Assembly: GCF_012927355.1 (NCBI RefSeq)
Contig: NZ_JABBGK010000005.1
Coordinates: 62,001-126,000 of the forward strand
Length of the DNA: 64,000 nucleotides
Source: Rhizobium terricola
GTDB lineage: Bacteria > Pseudomonadota > Alphaproteobacteria > Rhizobiales > Rhizobiaceae
Reading direction: 5' to 3'
Made by a program: the position numbers and the translations under genes. The notes beneath the pieces are model-generated. The model was not told the origin of the DNA and did not search any database. It worked only from the letters and a program-made list of their open reading frames with translations. This document shows, one piece after another, positions 1 through 9,852 of the stretch. Each line of letters opens with the position of its first letter. Position 1 is the stretch's first letter.

Positions 1-305
1 TGGATGATGATGCCCTGAACGCCGAGCGCGATGGCCTGGTCGACCATGTCGGCCTGCAGGGCTGCGTCCTGACGGCTGTCGAAGACCTGAAGCTGGACGC
101 CGAGCGCCTTGGCCTGCGCCTCCACGCCGGCGAGATAGGACTGGAAGAAGTCGCCGGTCGACAGATAGCGCACGAGCGCGATCTTCACGTCGCCGGGCTT
201 GTCGAACGGCTTCGGCATATCGGCGGCAAGGGACGGTCCGGCAAATGCCGTCGCCGCCATCAGCCCAAGCGTCATCTTGCCCAGGGTTCTACGCGTAATA
301 TTCAT
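1..305 (-). CDS. Sugar ABC transporter periplasmic binding protein (partial)
   Basis: N-terminal 101 codons only; the gene runs off the left edge of the window. The start (MNITRRTLGKM) is followed by a hydrophobic signal segment ending near AFAGPSLAA. The mature part has the RbsB-type pattern (KIALVRYLSTGDFFQSYLAG, then DSRQDA and DQAIALGVQGIII), the fold that binds pentoses or similar sugars in the periplasm. It lies 51 bp downstream of the permease gene and completes an ATPase-permease-binding protein operon. The ligand cannot be read from the sequence; the divergent mtnK/mtnA operon suggests methylthioribose or a related ribose. Confidence 0.85.
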   Translation of the reverse strand, partial: MNITRRTLGKMTLGLMAATAFAGPSLAADMPKPFDKPGDVKIALVRYLSTGDFFQSYLAGVEAQAKALGVQLQVFDSRQDAALQADMVDQAIALGVQGIII

Positions 306-356
306 GGTCTATCTCCTCCACTGGTGAACTTTCGTTATCCGCCGAGGCCTCCCGCC

Positions 357-1406
357 TCAGCGTTTGCCTCTTTTCGAGAGTGCAAAGGTGAATATCAGGG
401 CGATGACGAGCACGGCGCCCTTGACGAAATCCTGTGTGTAGTAAGGTGCGTTCATCATCGTCAGGCCCTGCAGCAGGATGCCGACAAACAGCGCGCCGAT
501 GGCCGTTCCGAAGGCATTCGGCTTAGCGGCGCCAAGCACCGCGAAACCGATGAGGGCCGCCGCGACGGCATCGAGAAGCAGGTTGTTGCCTGAGGCGATG
601 TCACCGCGACCGAGACGGGCGGCCAGCAGGATGCCGCCAATCGAGGCGAAGACGCCGGAGATGATGTAGGCCGCGATCTTGTAGGCATTGACCGGCGCAC
701 CGGCGAGGCTGGCGGCGCGCTCGTTGGAGCCGACGGCATACATCATGCGGCCGAACCTCGTATATTCGAGGAAGAACCAGATGACGATGGCCAGAACGAT
801 CAGCACGACCACCGAAACCGGCACGAGGTTAGGCAGGATCAGATCGAAACGGTGGCGGCCGAGCGCCAGGAAGGCCGGGCTGAAGGCGCCGGTGGCCGTC
901 GAGCCATCGGGCAGCGTCATGCCCGCCGCGATCGAGCGCCCCTCGGTCGGAATACGCTGCAGGCCGAGCAGCAGGAACATCATGCCGAGCGTCGCCAGAA
1001 GGTCCGGCACGCGCATATAGACAATGATGATGCCATTGATCAGGCCTACGAGCACGCCGACGGCAAGGCAGACGAGTGTCGCCGTCAGCGCATCGCCACC
1101 CATCACCACCATCACATAGGACGAGGCCATCATGGCCGTGGTGGCGACCGAGCCGATGGAAAGGTCGAAGCCGCCGACGACCAGCGTTGCCGTGACGCCG
1201 AGCGCCAGGATGCCGGTGATCGACACGGATTGCAGGATGAAGACCGCGCTCTGCGGCGAGGCGAAGCCGCCGGTCACAGCCGAGAAATAGAGCACCATGC
1301 CGGCAAGCAGTACGAGAAAGCCGTATTTGATCGCGGCTTCCCGGATATTCAAAGAGGCTGGCGGGACAATGCCATTGGCGGCGGATTTGCTCTGTTCACT
1401 CATCAT
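357..1406 (-). CDS. Ribose-type ABC transporter permease (RbsC family)
   Basis: A 349-residue polytopic inner-membrane protein of usual RbsC length, with the family pattern of glycine-rich helices (GGFDLSIGSV near residue 78, LINGIIIVYMRVPDLLATLG near 121). It forms the membrane channel of a sugar importer. Its start overlaps the end of the upstream ATPase gene by 4 bp (ATGA), so the two are translationally coupled. The specificity is unknown; context points to a ribose derivative imported for MtnK. Confidence 0.9.
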   Translation of the reverse strand: MMSEQSKSAANGIVPPASLNIREAAIKYGFLVLLAGMVLYFSAVTGGFASPQSAVFILQSVSITGILALGVTATLVVGGFDLSIGSVATTAMMASSYVMVVMGGDALTATLVCLAVGVLVGLINGIIIVYMRVPDLLATLGMMFLLLGLQRIPTEGRSIAAGMTLPDGSTATGAFSPAFLALGRHRFDLILPNLVPVSVVVLIVLAIVIWFFLEYTRFGRMMYAVGSNERAASLAGAPVNAYKIAAYIISGVFASIGGILLAARLGRGDIASGNNLLLDAVAAALIGFAVLGAAKPNAFGTAIGALFVGILLQGLTMMNAPYYTQDFVKGAVLVIALIFTFALSKRGKR

Positions 1407-2920
1407 CGTGCGCTGACCTGTTGATAGAATTGCCCGGCGATCTCGGCGAGCAGCCGCTCGACATCGATGTCCGCATTGCGGTGCTCACCGACAATGGTCT
1501 GTTCCGACATCACCAGGATGCGGTCCGCGACCTCGAAGGCTTCGTCGAGTTCCGTCAGGAAAAGAATGGTGGAGCGCCCGGCGACGGAAGCACGCAACTT
1601 CTCGCCAATATCGCGACGGGCGGCGATGTCGACCCCCTGGAAGGGTTCGTCGAGGATCAGCAGGCGCGACGGCTCGGACAGCCAGCGGCCCACCATGACC
1701 TTCTGCTGATTGCCGCCCGACAGCGTCTGCATCTCATCGCGTTCGCCACGGCAGACGACGCCAAGGTCGGCAATCTGCCGGCGCGCCTTCGCCCTCTCCG
1801 CCCGGCGGCTGGCAATGCCGAGGGATGAAAGGCGCCGCAGGAATGGCAGGCTGATGTTTTCGTAGATATTGAAATCCGGCACGATGCCGCTGATCATGCG
1901 GTCCTTGGCAACGAGAAACACGCCGCGCGAGATCGCGTGTCTTGTGGTCTTTGGCGCGTAGCGCTGACCGTCGAGCATCATTTCGCCGGCAGCCGGCGCG
2001 CGGGCACCGAACAGCGTTTCGGCGAGCGCGGTCTTGCCCACGCCGACGAGGCCGGTAACGGCGACGATCTCTCCGTCACCCAGCTCGAAATCGAAAGGAC
2101 GCGTGTGTTCGGACAATTTCAGTCCACGCACGCCAAATACCGGACGACCCGCAGCACGCACGGCAACCTCGCCGGCGGAAACCTTTCGACCGAGCATCGC
2201 GTTGACCGCGCCTTCATAGTCGAGCTCGGGTCCTTCAAACCGGCCGGTAATGCGCCCATCGCGCAGCGCGAGAATGCTGTCGGCAAGGCGGCGGATATCG
2301 GACATGCGGTGCGAGATATAGAGAATGGCGACGCCCCGCGCCTTCAGGCGATCGACGAGATCGAACAGGCGCTCGGCCTCCGCACTCGACAAGGACGAGG
2401 TCGGTTCATCGAGGATCAAGACCCTCGGTTCATGCGCCATGGCGCGCGCGATCGCCACCATCTGTCGGTCGGCCAGCGTCAGGTCGTTGATATTGGCGGC
2501 AAGATCGATGGAGAGACCCATGCGCGCGGCCACGGCGGCGGCCTCGCGGCGCACCCGGCGCGGACTGAAGAACAGCCTAGCGCCACGCCCATTGAGACGG
2601 TCGAGCGTGAGATTGGTCGCGACATCGAGGTCGGCGACGACGCCGTCGTTGATGTTCTGGTGCACGGTCACGACACCTGCGCGGATCGCCTCGGCGGGCG
2701 TTGCGGGTTCGAACGTCGTGCCGGCCAGCGTGATCGTGCCGGCGTCGCGGGTGTAAACACCGGAGAGTATGCGCACGAGCGTGGATTTGCCGGCGCCGTT
2801 GGCACCCATCAAAACCGTCACTGCGCCTGCCTTGAGATCGAGGTCCAAACCCTGCAGCACCGTTACCGGCCCAAAGGATTTGCGCACGCCCTCAATGCGA
2901 AACACTGCCTGTTCGCTCAT
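1403..2920 (-). CDS. Sugar ABC transporter ATP-binding protein (RbsA/MglA type)
   Basis: A 505-residue tandem ATPase, the normal length for this family. The first half has a Walker A (GANGAGKST, about residue 39) and Walker B (LILDEPTSSL). The second half has the usual degenerate Walker A (GLVGVGKTA), a full signature (LSGGNQQKV) and LILDEPFQGVD. It energises sugar uptake at the inner membrane. It is the first gene of the transporter operon and reads away from mtnK across a 146-bp divergent promoter region. Confidence 0.92.
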   Translation of the reverse strand: MSEQAVFRIEGVRKSFGPVTVLQGLDLDLKAGAVTVLMGANGAGKSTLVRILSGVYTRDAGTITLAGTTFEPATPAEAIRAGVVTVHQNINDGVVADLDVATNLTLDRLNGRGARLFFSPRRVRREAAAVAARMGLSIDLAANINDLTLADRQMVAIARAMAHEPRVLILDEPTSSLSSAEAERLFDLVDRLKARGVAILYISHRMSDIRRLADSILALRDGRITGRFEGPELDYEGAVNAMLGRKVSAGEVAVRAAGRPVFGVRGLKLSEHTRPFDFELGDGEIVAVTGLVGVGKTALAETLFGARAPAAGEMMLDGQRYAPKTTRHAISRGVFLVAKDRMISGIVPDFNIYENISLPFLRRLSSLGIASRRAERAKARRQIADLGVVCRGERDEMQTLSGGNQQKVMVGRWLSEPSRLLILDEPFQGVDIAARRDIGEKLRASVAGRSTILFLTELDEAFEVADRILVMSEQTIVGEHRNADIDVERLLAEIAGQFYQQVSAR

Positions 2921-2959
2921 GTATTCCTCCCAATGACCTCAGGTTAGGATAGGCTTTCA

Positions 2960-2986
2960 TCAAATGTCAAGGCCGTTGACATTTGA
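2960..2986. promoter_or_regulatory. Palindromic operator between divergent transporter and mtn operons
   Basis: Perfect inverted repeat with 11-bp arms (TCAAATGTCAA and its complement) around a 5-bp GGCCG centre. The right arm contains TTGACA (2976-2981), which fits a -35 box for mtnK, so a repressor bound here would control both divergent units. The regulator is not encoded in the window, so its family is unknown. Confidence 0.7.
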
Positions 2987-3066
2987 CAGAATGTTGCCTT
3001 AGCTTTGCTCAAGGACGGCATGGCGGCACGCGGTGGAGGCGGCCCCGTGCACAGGAGGAAAACATC

Positions 3067-4338
3067 ATGGACTGCCAAGTCTTCGAGGCTTTGAGCGCAG
3101 AGACATTGCCGGCGCGGCTCGGCGGAAAAGCCGCCGTAAAAGGAAAGATCGGCGATGATTATTCCCGTTGGACCATCAAGGAAGTTGGCGACGGAAACCT
3201 CAATCTGGTCTTCATCGTGACGGGCGACACGGGAGCCGTGATCGTCAAGCAGGCGCTGCCCTACGTGCGCCTTGTCGGTGAAAGCTGGCCGCTGCCGCTC
3301 AAGCGCTCCTTCTTCGAGTATCACGCGCTGAAGCGCCAGAACGCGCGCGACCCCGGCATGGTACCGGAGGTCCTGTTCTTTGACGAAGCACAGGCGATTG
3401 TCGTCATGGAGTTCCTGACGCCGCACGTCATCCTGAGGCGCGCATTGATCGACGGCCGAAAACTGCCGAGGATCGGTCGCGACCTTGGCTTGTTTGTCGC
3501 CCGCACGCTGTTTCGTGGCTCGGACCTGTCGATGGTCACGCGAGAGAAGAAGGCGGATGTCGCGCTGTTCTCCGACAATGTCGAGCTTTGCGACATCACC
3601 GAAAACCTCGTCTTTTCCGATCCCTATTTCGAGGCGTCGCTCAACCGCCACACAGCGCCGCAGCTTGATCCGCTTGTCGCCGAACTGCGCGCCGACCGTG
3701 ACCTCAAGGTTGAAGCGCAGCGCCTGAAGCACCTTTTCTCCTCGAAGGCCGAAACGCTGTGCCATGGCGACCTGCACACCGGCTCCGTCATGGTCACAGA
3801 CGAGGAGACTCGCGTCATCGATCCGGAATTTGCCTTCTACGGCCCGATCAGCTTCGACGTCGGCATGTTGCTCGCCAATTTCTGGATGAGCTATTTCTCC
3901 CAGGCCGGCCATGAGGCCTCGCCCGGCGCGCGCGACAGCATGCGCGCCTATCTGCTCGATACGATCGACACGCTGTGGGAGACGTTTCGCGCCGAGTTTG
4001 CCCATCTCTGGCGCACGGAGCGCAAGGGCATCCTCTACCAGGCGAGCCTGTTCGAAGACTGCAAGGACCCGCTCGCGTCCGAGCAGGCGCTCAACATCGT
4101 CATCGACGAAATCTGGCACGAAATGCTTGGCTTTGCCGGCGTAGAGATCCATCGCCGCATCCTCGGCCTTGCCCACAACGCCGATTTCGAAACCATCGCC
4201 GACCCCGACCGCCGCGCGCCCTGCGAAAGCAAGGCCCTGAAGTTCGGGCGTCACCTCGCCGTCAACCGGCAGCGCATCCACGGTCTCCGCGACATTCGCG
4301 AGACGGCGGAGCGGCTTGACAAGGAGATCCTCGCGTGA
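3067..4338 (+). CDS. mtnK: S-methyl-5-thioribose kinase
   Basis: Phosphorylates 5-methylthioribose to its 1-phosphate in the cytoplasm. The 423-residue product has the aminoglycoside-phosphotransferase fold with the MtnK form of the catalytic loop, HGDLHTGSV (about residue 233), and the metal-binding stretch [10 protein letters not shown]. The ATG at 3067 was chosen because an AGGAGGA ribosome site ends 7 bp before it; an in-frame upstream extension lacks such a site. It is the first gene of a five-gene operon and overlaps mtnA by 4 bp. Confidence 0.92.
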   Translation: MDCQVFEALSAETLPARLGGKAAVKGKIGDDYSRWTIKEVGDGNLNLVFIVTGDTGAVIVKQALPYVRLVGESWPLPLKRSFFEYHALKRQNARDPGMVPEVLFFDEAQAIVVMEFLTPHVILRRALIDGRKLPRIGRDLGLFVARTLFRGSDLSMVTREKKADVALFSDNVELCDITENLVFSDPYFEASLNRHTAPQLDPLVAELRADRDLKVEAQRLKHLFSSKAETLCHGDLHTGSVMVTDEETRVIDPEFAFYGPISFDVGMLLANFWMSYFSQAGHEASPGARDSMRAYLLDTIDTLWETFRAEFAHLWRTERKGILYQASLFEDCKDPLASEQALNIVIDEIWHEMLGFAGVEIHRRILGLAHNADFETIADPDRRAPCESKALKFGRHLAVNRQRIHGLRDIRETAERLDKEILA

Positions 4339-5429
4339 AAGTCGGAGAACGCCACTACCACACGATCTGGCTGAACGAGGACGGCCGCGCCGTCGACATC
4401 ATCGACCAGCGCTGGCTGCCGCACGAATTCCGCATCGTCACCCTGAACACGGTTGGCGACATTGCCGTCGCCATTCGCGACATGTGGGTGCGCGGCGCAC
4501 CGCTGATCGGTGTAACCGCGGCCTATGGTGTCGCCATCGCCATGGCGAAGGATCCCTCCGATGCCCATCTCGATGCCGTCTGGGAAGAACTGAACGAGAC
4601 ACGGCCGACCGCCATCAACCTGAGATGGGCGTTGAACGCGATGCGTGATCATCTCGGCCCATTGCCGGAAGACGAACGCGCCGCCGCCGCCTACAAGCGC
4701 GCCGCCGAAATCGCGGAAGAGGATGTCGAGCTCAATCGTGCCATCGGCGCCAACGGCCTCGAAGTCATTCGAAAGATCGCGTCCGGCAAGAAGCCGGGCG
4801 AACCCGTGCGTATTCTCACCCACTGCAATGCCGGCTGGCTTGCCACGGTCGACTATGGGACCGCGACCGCACCGATCTACATGGCCGTTGAAGCCGGTAT
4901 TCCGGTCCACGTCTATGTCGACGAGACGCGTCCGCGCAACCAAGGCGCCTATCTTACCGCCTGGGAGATGAACGGTCATGGCGTGCCGCACACCCTGATC
5001 GTCGACAATGCCGGCGGCCACCTGATGCAGCATGGCGATATCGACATGGTGATCGTCGGCACGGACCGCACGACGGCAAACGGCGACGTCTGCAACAAGA
5101 TCGGTACTTATCTCAAGGCGCTCGCCGCGCGCGACAACGGCGTTCCCTTCTATGTCGCACTCCCCTCGCCGACCATCGACTGGACCGTGCACGACGGTGT
5201 CAAGGACATCCCGATCGAAGAGCGCGCCGCCGATGAGGTGAGCTTCGTGCAGGGCCGCGCCACCGACGGCTCGATTGCAAGCGTGCGCATCTCGCCCGAA
5301 GGCAGCCCAGCCGCGAACCCCGCCTTCGACGTGACGCCAGCACGCCTGATCACCGGCCTGATTACCGAACGCGGCATCGCCACGCCGTCACCCGAGGGCC
5401 TCAAGGCGCTCTTCCCGGAACGGAGCTGA
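4335..5429 (+). CDS. mtnA: S-methyl-5-thioribose-1-phosphate isomerase
   Basis: Converts methylthioribose-1-phosphate to methylthioribulose-1-phosphate. The 364-residue protein belongs to the eIF2B-like isomerase family. It shows the catalytic cysteine in THCNAGWLA (C164) and the catalytic aspartate in [12 protein letters not shown] (D244). The start is a GTG whose last two bases belong to the mtnK stop codon, with AAGGAG 8 bp upstream. Some family members act on 5-deoxyribose-1-phosphate instead, so the exact 5-substituent is inferred. Confidence 0.92.
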   Translation: MKVGERHYHTIWLNEDGRAVDIIDQRWLPHEFRIVTLNTVGDIAVAIRDMWVRGAPLIGVTAAYGVAIAMAKDPSDAHLDAVWEELNETRPTAINLRWALNAMRDHLGPLPEDERAAAAYKRAAEIAEEDVELNRAIGANGLEVIRKIASGKKPGEPVRILTHCNAGWLATVDYGTATAPIYMAVEAGIPVHVYVDETRPRNQGAYLTAWEMNGHGVPHTLIVDNAGGHLMQHGDIDMVIVGTDRTTANGDVCNKIGTYLKALAARDNGVPFYVALPSPTIDWTVHDGVKDIPIEERAADEVSFVQGRATDGSIASVRISPEGSPAANPAFDVTPARLITGLITERGIATPSPEGLKALFPERS

Positions 5430-5433
5430 GACG

Positions 5434-6369
5434 ATGAGCCTGCCCAACGAAAAGTCCACCGAGGAGATCGCGCTCGGCATCCGCCGCCGCGTGTTCTTCC
5501 ACACGATGAAGCACAATGGCGGTTATCTCAGCCAGGCCTGCTCGGCGGCCGAGAGCCTCGCCCTGCTCTATAACGAGTTGTTGAAACTCGGCGAACCAAC
5601 GCTGCCGAAGGTGCCGCTGCCCTTTCGCGGTGTACCCTCAGCACACAATCCCGATGCCTTTACCGGGGCCGGTTATCACGGTTCTGTCGGCCCGCAATAC
5701 GACCGCTTCTTCATTTCGCCGGCGCACTATGCGCTGGTGATCTATTCCGCGCTGATCGAGACCGGCCGCATGGACGAACATGCGCTCGACCATTTCAACA
5801 AGGACGGCGGTTCGGTCGAGATGATCGGGGCGGAGCACAGCCCCGGCATGGAAGTGACGACCGGTTCGCTGGCGCAGGGCCTTTCCATGGCCTCGGGCGT
5901 CGCCTGGGCACGGCTTCGGAAAAAAGAGCCCGGCAAGGTCTGGGTCTATATGTCAGACGGCGAATTCCAGGAAGGACAAACCTGGGAGTGCCTGGCGGCG
6001 ATGAGCTATCACGGCATCGACAATATCCGCGTCATCGTCGACGTGAACCGCCAGCAATGCGACGGCGCCATGTCCTCGGTGCTCGATCTCGGCGACCTGG
6101 CATCCCGTGTCGCATCCTTCGGCGTGGCCTGCCGCTCGGTGAACGGCCATGACCTCGACGCTCTCCGCAGCGCCGCTGAAAGTGCCGAGCCCGGCAAGCC
6201 GCTCGTCATCCTCGCCAATACCTCGCCCTATCAAGGCATGGATTTCCTCAAGAAACGTTTCCCACGCCTGCACTATGTGCGCTTCAAGAGCGCGGAGGAG
6301 CGGCTGGAAATGCAGGCAGCACTTGCCGTCGAACTCGGCATCGATCTCACCGCGATGGAAGGGGCCTGA
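5434..6369 (+). CDS. Transketolase, N-terminal subunit
   Basis: The thiamine-diphosphate-binding half of a split transketolase (311 residues). The ThDP/metal motif is SDGEFQEGQTWE followed about 25 residues later by DVN. It must pair with the next gene product to make an active two-carbon transferase. It starts 4 bp after mtnA and stops 2 bp before the C-terminal subunit. In this operon it probably acts on the sugar phosphate made by MtnA and the RubisCO-like protein rather than in the general pentose phosphate pathway. Confidence 0.88.
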   Translation: MSLPNEKSTEEIALGIRRRVFFHTMKHNGGYLSQACSAAESLALLYNELLKLGEPTLPKVPLPFRGVPSAHNPDAFTGAGYHGSVGPQYDRFFISPAHYALVIYSALIETGRMDEHALDHFNKDGGSVEMIGAEHSPGMEVTTGSLAQGLSMASGVAWARLRKKEPGKVWVYMSDGEFQEGQTWECLAAMSYHGIDNIRVIVDVNRQQCDGAMSSVLDLGDLASRVASFGVACRSVNGHDLDALRSAAESAEPGKPLVILANTSPYQGMDFLKKRFPRLHYVRFKSAEERLEMQAALAVELGIDLTAMEGA

Positions 6370-6371
6370 CC

Positions 6372-7373
6372 ATGGTCGAAATCGTCAACCGCCCCTATGC
6401 CAAGGCCTTCGAAGCCTTTGCCACGGCCCGGCCCGAAGTGCTCTGCCTCTCGGCCGACCTCACCTCGTCCTGCGAGGTCGATGGTTTCCGGGACCGACAT
6501 CCCGAGCAGTTCCTCTCGCTCGGCATGGCCGAGCAGAACATGCTCTCCTTCGCCGGCGGCCTCGCCATGCAGGGGTTCCGGCCGTTCATCCATACCTTCT
6601 CGGTCTTTCTCTATCGCCGTCCCTACGACCAGCTGATCAACTCGATCGCCTATTCCAATCGCAAGGTCAGGCTGATGGGCTTCCTACCGGGCATCACGAC
6701 GCCGGGCGGCATCACACACCAGGCGATCGAGGACATCGCGGTGCTGCGTGCCGTGCCGAACATGACGATCCTTGAAACGGGCGACGCGACCGAAGTGGAA
6801 ACCGTGCTGGAGGTGGCGGACAGCATTGACGGGCCGGTCTATGTGCGCGTCCTGCGCGGCGAAGTGCCTCGCCTGTTTTCGACCCCCTTCGAATTCAACA
6901 AGCTGCGCACGCTGTCGGAAGGGGACGACATTCTCGTCGTGTCCTCCGGCGTCTGCACCGAGGAGGCGCTGCGCGCCACGGGGCCCATCGCAGCGCGCGG
7001 CATCGGCATCCACCACCTGCACGCCTCGACGCTCAAACCCTTCGACCGGGACGGCCTGCTGAAAGCCGCGCGTGGCAAGAAGGGCATCGTCACGCTGGAG
7101 AACCACACGATCGTCGGCGGCCTCGGCTCGCTGGTCGCGGAAATCCTCGCGGAGGAAGGGCTCGGCATCCGCCTCAAGCGCCTCGGCCTCAACGACACGT
7201 TCGCACACGGCGCTTCGAAACCATATCTCATGAAAAAGTACGGGCTCGACGCCGGCGCGCTGGTCGCGGCGATCGCCGAGCTTGTCGGCGCGCCTCTGGC
7301 GATCGGCGAGGATGAACTCGCGCAGGTCCGTCTCGACCATGTCCATTCCGCGCAAAAGGCGGAGGCGCTCTGA
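6372..7373 (+). CDS. Transketolase, C-terminal subunit
   Basis: A 333-residue protein with the pyrimidine-binding and C-terminal domains of transketolase. It has the conserved glutamate context GMAEQNMLSFAGGLA (about residue 52) and the later TLENHTIVGGLGS, also seen in DXP-synthase-like and split transketolases. It is the partner of the preceding gene. Its stop overlaps the start of the RubisCO-like gene (TGATG), so the three are co-expressed. Confidence 0.88.
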   Translation: MVEIVNRPYAKAFEAFATARPEVLCLSADLTSSCEVDGFRDRHPEQFLSLGMAEQNMLSFAGGLAMQGFRPFIHTFSVFLYRRPYDQLINSIAYSNRKVRLMGFLPGITTPGGITHQAIEDIAVLRAVPNMTILETGDATEVETVLEVADSIDGPVYVRVLRGEVPRLFSTPFEFNKLRTLSEGDDILVVSSGVCTEEALRATGPIAARGIGIHHLHASTLKPFDRDGLLKAARGKKGIVTLENHTIVGGLGSLVAEILAEEGLGIRLKRLGLNDTFAHGASKPYLMKKYGLDAGALVAAIAELVGAPLAIGEDELAQVRLDHVHSAQKAEAL

Positions 7374-8491
7374 TGGCTTCACGCTTCACCGTGACCTATT
7401 TCATCCGCGCGGGAGACGCTGAGGAGGCGAAAGGCCGCGCGCTCGACATCGCCCTGGAACAGACCGTCGAAATCCCCCGAAACGCCGTGCCGAAGGGCTA
7501 TGTCGAGGACGAGATCCTCGGCCGACTGGAGGCGCTCGACAAGGACCCTGCCGGCAGGTCGGGCTATCTGGCCAATATCTCCTATTCGGACGACGACATG
7601 GGGGAGGATTTCCTGCAGTTTCTCAATATTGTCTTCGGCAACAGTTCCATCAAGCCAGGCCTGAAGGTGGAAGACATCAGCCCGTCACCCGGCGTCCTCG
7701 CGCTTTGCAAAGGCCCGCGTCACGGCATTGCCGGACTTCGCGCCAGGGCGGGCATAGGTGACACTCCCCTTCTGATGTCCGCCATCAAGCCCGTGGGTCT
7801 GTCGACAGCACAGCTGGCTCGCCTCGCCCATGACTTCGCGCTCGGCGGCATGCATTTCGTGAAGGACGATCACGGCCTCGTCGATCAGAAGACGTCTCCG
7901 TTCGAGGAGCGGTTGCGAGCCTGCGTCGAGGCCGTCGGTGAGGCGAACGCGAAATCCGGCGGCCAGACAAGCTTTGTCCCCAACATTACCGGCCCAACGA
8001 CATCACTCGTCGAGCGTGCGAGACAAGCACAGGAAGCTGGCGCGGGTGCCGTGATGATTGCCCCGGCACTGGCCGGCTACGACGCGATCCGGGCGCTGAC
8101 GCAGGATTCGGACTTCTCGCTTCCCATCATCTCCCACCCCGCCTTCTCGGGTGCGAATGTTGTCTCGCCCGATTGCGGTTTTTCGCATCGCAGCTTCTTC
8201 GGCACACTGCATCGGCTGATGGGTGCAGACGCCGTCATCTATCCGAACTTCGGAGGCCGGTTTGGCTTCACTCGGCAAGAGTGCCTGTCGATCGCCCGAT
8301 CCTGTGCAGATGAACTGGGAGGACCGAAGGCGATCGCCCCCGCGCCAGGCGGCGGTATGACTTTCGCACGGATACCTGAGATGCGCGCAGCTTACGGCAA
8401 GGACGTCATCTACCTGCTCGGCGGAGCGCTGCTTCAGGAATCGGATCTGGTCGATGCCTGCCGCCGTCTGGTTGCCGCCGTTCGCTCCTGA
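7373..8491 (+). CDS. RubisCO-like protein (form IV)
   Basis: A 372-residue RubisCO-superfamily protein, shorter than true RubisCO large subunits (about 460-480). Recognisable elements are IKPVGLS (K139, matching the catalytic lysine of RubisCO), KDDH (K164 as the lysine that is carbamylated in RubisCO, D166, and H167 where RubisCO has glutamate), HPAF (H255), and the phosphate-binding LLGGALLQ (349 onward). The altered KDDE motif argues against CO2 fixation. Known RubisCO-like proteins isomerise or enolise methylthioribulose phosphates; the mtnK-mtnA operon fits that. The exact reaction is inferred. Confidence 0.88.
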   Translation: MASRFTVTYFIRAGDAEEAKGRALDIALEQTVEIPRNAVPKGYVEDEILGRLEALDKDPAGRSGYLANISYSDDDMGEDFLQFLNIVFGNSSIKPGLKVEDISPSPGVLALCKGPRHGIAGLRARAGIGDTPLLMSAIKPVGLSTAQLARLAHDFALGGMHFVKDDHGLVDQKTSPFEERLRACVEAVGEANAKSGGQTSFVPNITGPTTSLVERARQAQEAGAGAVMIAPALAGYDAIRALTQDSDFSLPIISHPAFSGANVVSPDCGFSHRSFFGTLHRLMGADAVIYPNFGGRFGFTRQECLSIARSCADELGGPKAIAPAPGGGMTFARIPEMRAAYGKDVIYLLGGALLQESDLVDACRRLVAAVRS

Positions 8492-8851
8492 CGGAGCATA
8501 TCACCCTGCTTATCCTGGAACGATGTCGCCTTGAAAGGATTCGAACCAAAGGTCGGTCGGCAACAAAACTTAAGCGTCTGAAGCAACAGAATTTTTGACT
8601 CTCTACTCAGTCCGCCATACTCACTAGAGATAGCCCATTCGCAAATGCTTATCAGAATGAAAGTCGCCTTCCGTTCACCGCTCTCGACGAACACTTCCAA
8701 TTGGATCCACGAACGCAGTGTAATGCACCCAAGCTTGCCAATTCACGAGCGGCATCCGAAACTCTGATCGAAGGCTAGGCCTCGGCAAACTGCTACTGGC
8801 GTAACGAGATGAGCTTGGTCGGTTTCCTACTCGATACTCTGGGCACCACGG
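8492..8851. other. Intergenic gap after the RubisCO-like gene
   Basis: No coding region I can support. A minus-strand open frame overlaps the 3' end of the preceding gene but has no recognisable domain. This gap marks the change from the ordered catabolic operon to the island of hypothetical and defence genes. Confidence 0.5.
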
Positions 8852-9265
8852 CTAGCAATAGTCGTCGATTGACTCTCCGCCTTCCCAAGGCAGTCCCTGC
8901 GCCAAGGTAAATTGCTTGTCAGCTCCATCGCGCTCGAAGAACGTCCCTTTACTCTCGTGAACGAAGTACCCATCTTCGAACGTAATTTTCATCAGTGACC
9001 AGCGTTTGATCGCACCTTCGCCGAAATCGCCGAGGATTAAGATGCTGTTGCCGTCAGGGTGCAAAGTGACGTCATCTATCATCGTTTCGCCGTACGGCCC
9101 GTCTACCGCAATGTCTCCAATATACAGCGCTTCAAAATAGGTTTTGATAGGCGCCTCCACCGACGTCGAAGGGCATAGGGGGAACAGGGCGGGAACCTTC
9201 CAGTTCCGCTGTAACGCTCCGGGCGTATGAGACATAACGAGGGGCCGTGTGTCGGCGGAATCCAT
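8852..9265 (-). CDS. Hypothetical protein, 137 aa
   Basis: No family recognised. The composition is protein-like and acidic, without a signal peptide or membrane span. The central part (DDVTLHPDGNSILILGDFGEG) looks like beta-strand repeats with a turn, as in small beta-rich immunity-type proteins, but that is only an impression. No convincing operon partner is adjacent. Confidence 0.5.
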   Translation of the reverse strand: MDSADTRPLVMSHTPGALQRNWKVPALFPLCPSTSVEAPIKTYFEALYIGDIAVDGPYGETMIDDVTLHPDGNSILILGDFGEGAIKRWSLMKITFEDGYFVHESKGTFFERDGADKQFTLAQGLPWEGGESIDDYC

Positions 9266-9852
9266 GCAACATCCTTTCGAGCATGCCTCGGAATCGTCGA
9301 TGCTTCGCCCTGAAAAGTAAAGCCCGAGATCGGTCGCATCTGCCCACTACTCGGTTTTGGCGTCCTGAAGCCCGCACCACACGCCGCTTGCCGGAAAATA
9401 TGGTTGGAGGTAGGAAGCACCTTGTAGCGCTCACATAGGCCGCGTGTGATGCGAGCCGCGATGGCGTGGCGGGCATCGTTGCGCGTGGTTGCATCATTCC
9501 GGCACAGGCCCTTGCCTGGGCATCCAGTAAGTCCTGAAAAACCGCCTCGATGCGCCGGGCAAAGCGCGTGAGGATGACGGTGGCGCCATCTTTCCGAAGT
9601 CAGTGGAACGGTGATATCGCTGGCCACAGCGAGGCTTTGCGCAGGCTTGTGCGCCCACCACCTGATACCCTTACCCTTACTACCCCCAGACCTCGCCGGT
9701 CTGGCAGGGTTGCAGGAGGCCTACACGCTAGAGACACAGCAGATTCGTTTTCAATCGGGCATGGTTTGTGCCATAGTAACCACGTAAGCCTCCGCTTGTC
9801 CCTGCATTGCATACGGCGGAGGCGGGTTGCTTCAATACAGTCGATAGGGCGG
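9266..9852. other. Gap without a supportable gene
   Basis: Several frames are open on both strands, but none gives a recognisable domain or a good start site. A short minus-strand stretch near 9490-9560 (IEAVFQDLLDAQARA) looks protein-like and may be a decayed fragment. Confidence 0.4.

Noticed and set aside
8530..8560. T-loop-like word GATTCGAACC at about 8540, also near 49735 and 55967
   Set aside because: It resembles the T arm of a tRNA, but the flanking bases do not form a T stem or a cloverleaf, so no tRNA or attachment site is supported.
8434..8700. Minus-strand open frame of 88 codons
   Set aside because: It overlaps the 3' end of the RubisCO-like gene antisense, has no recognisable domain, and its composition looks like chance coding.
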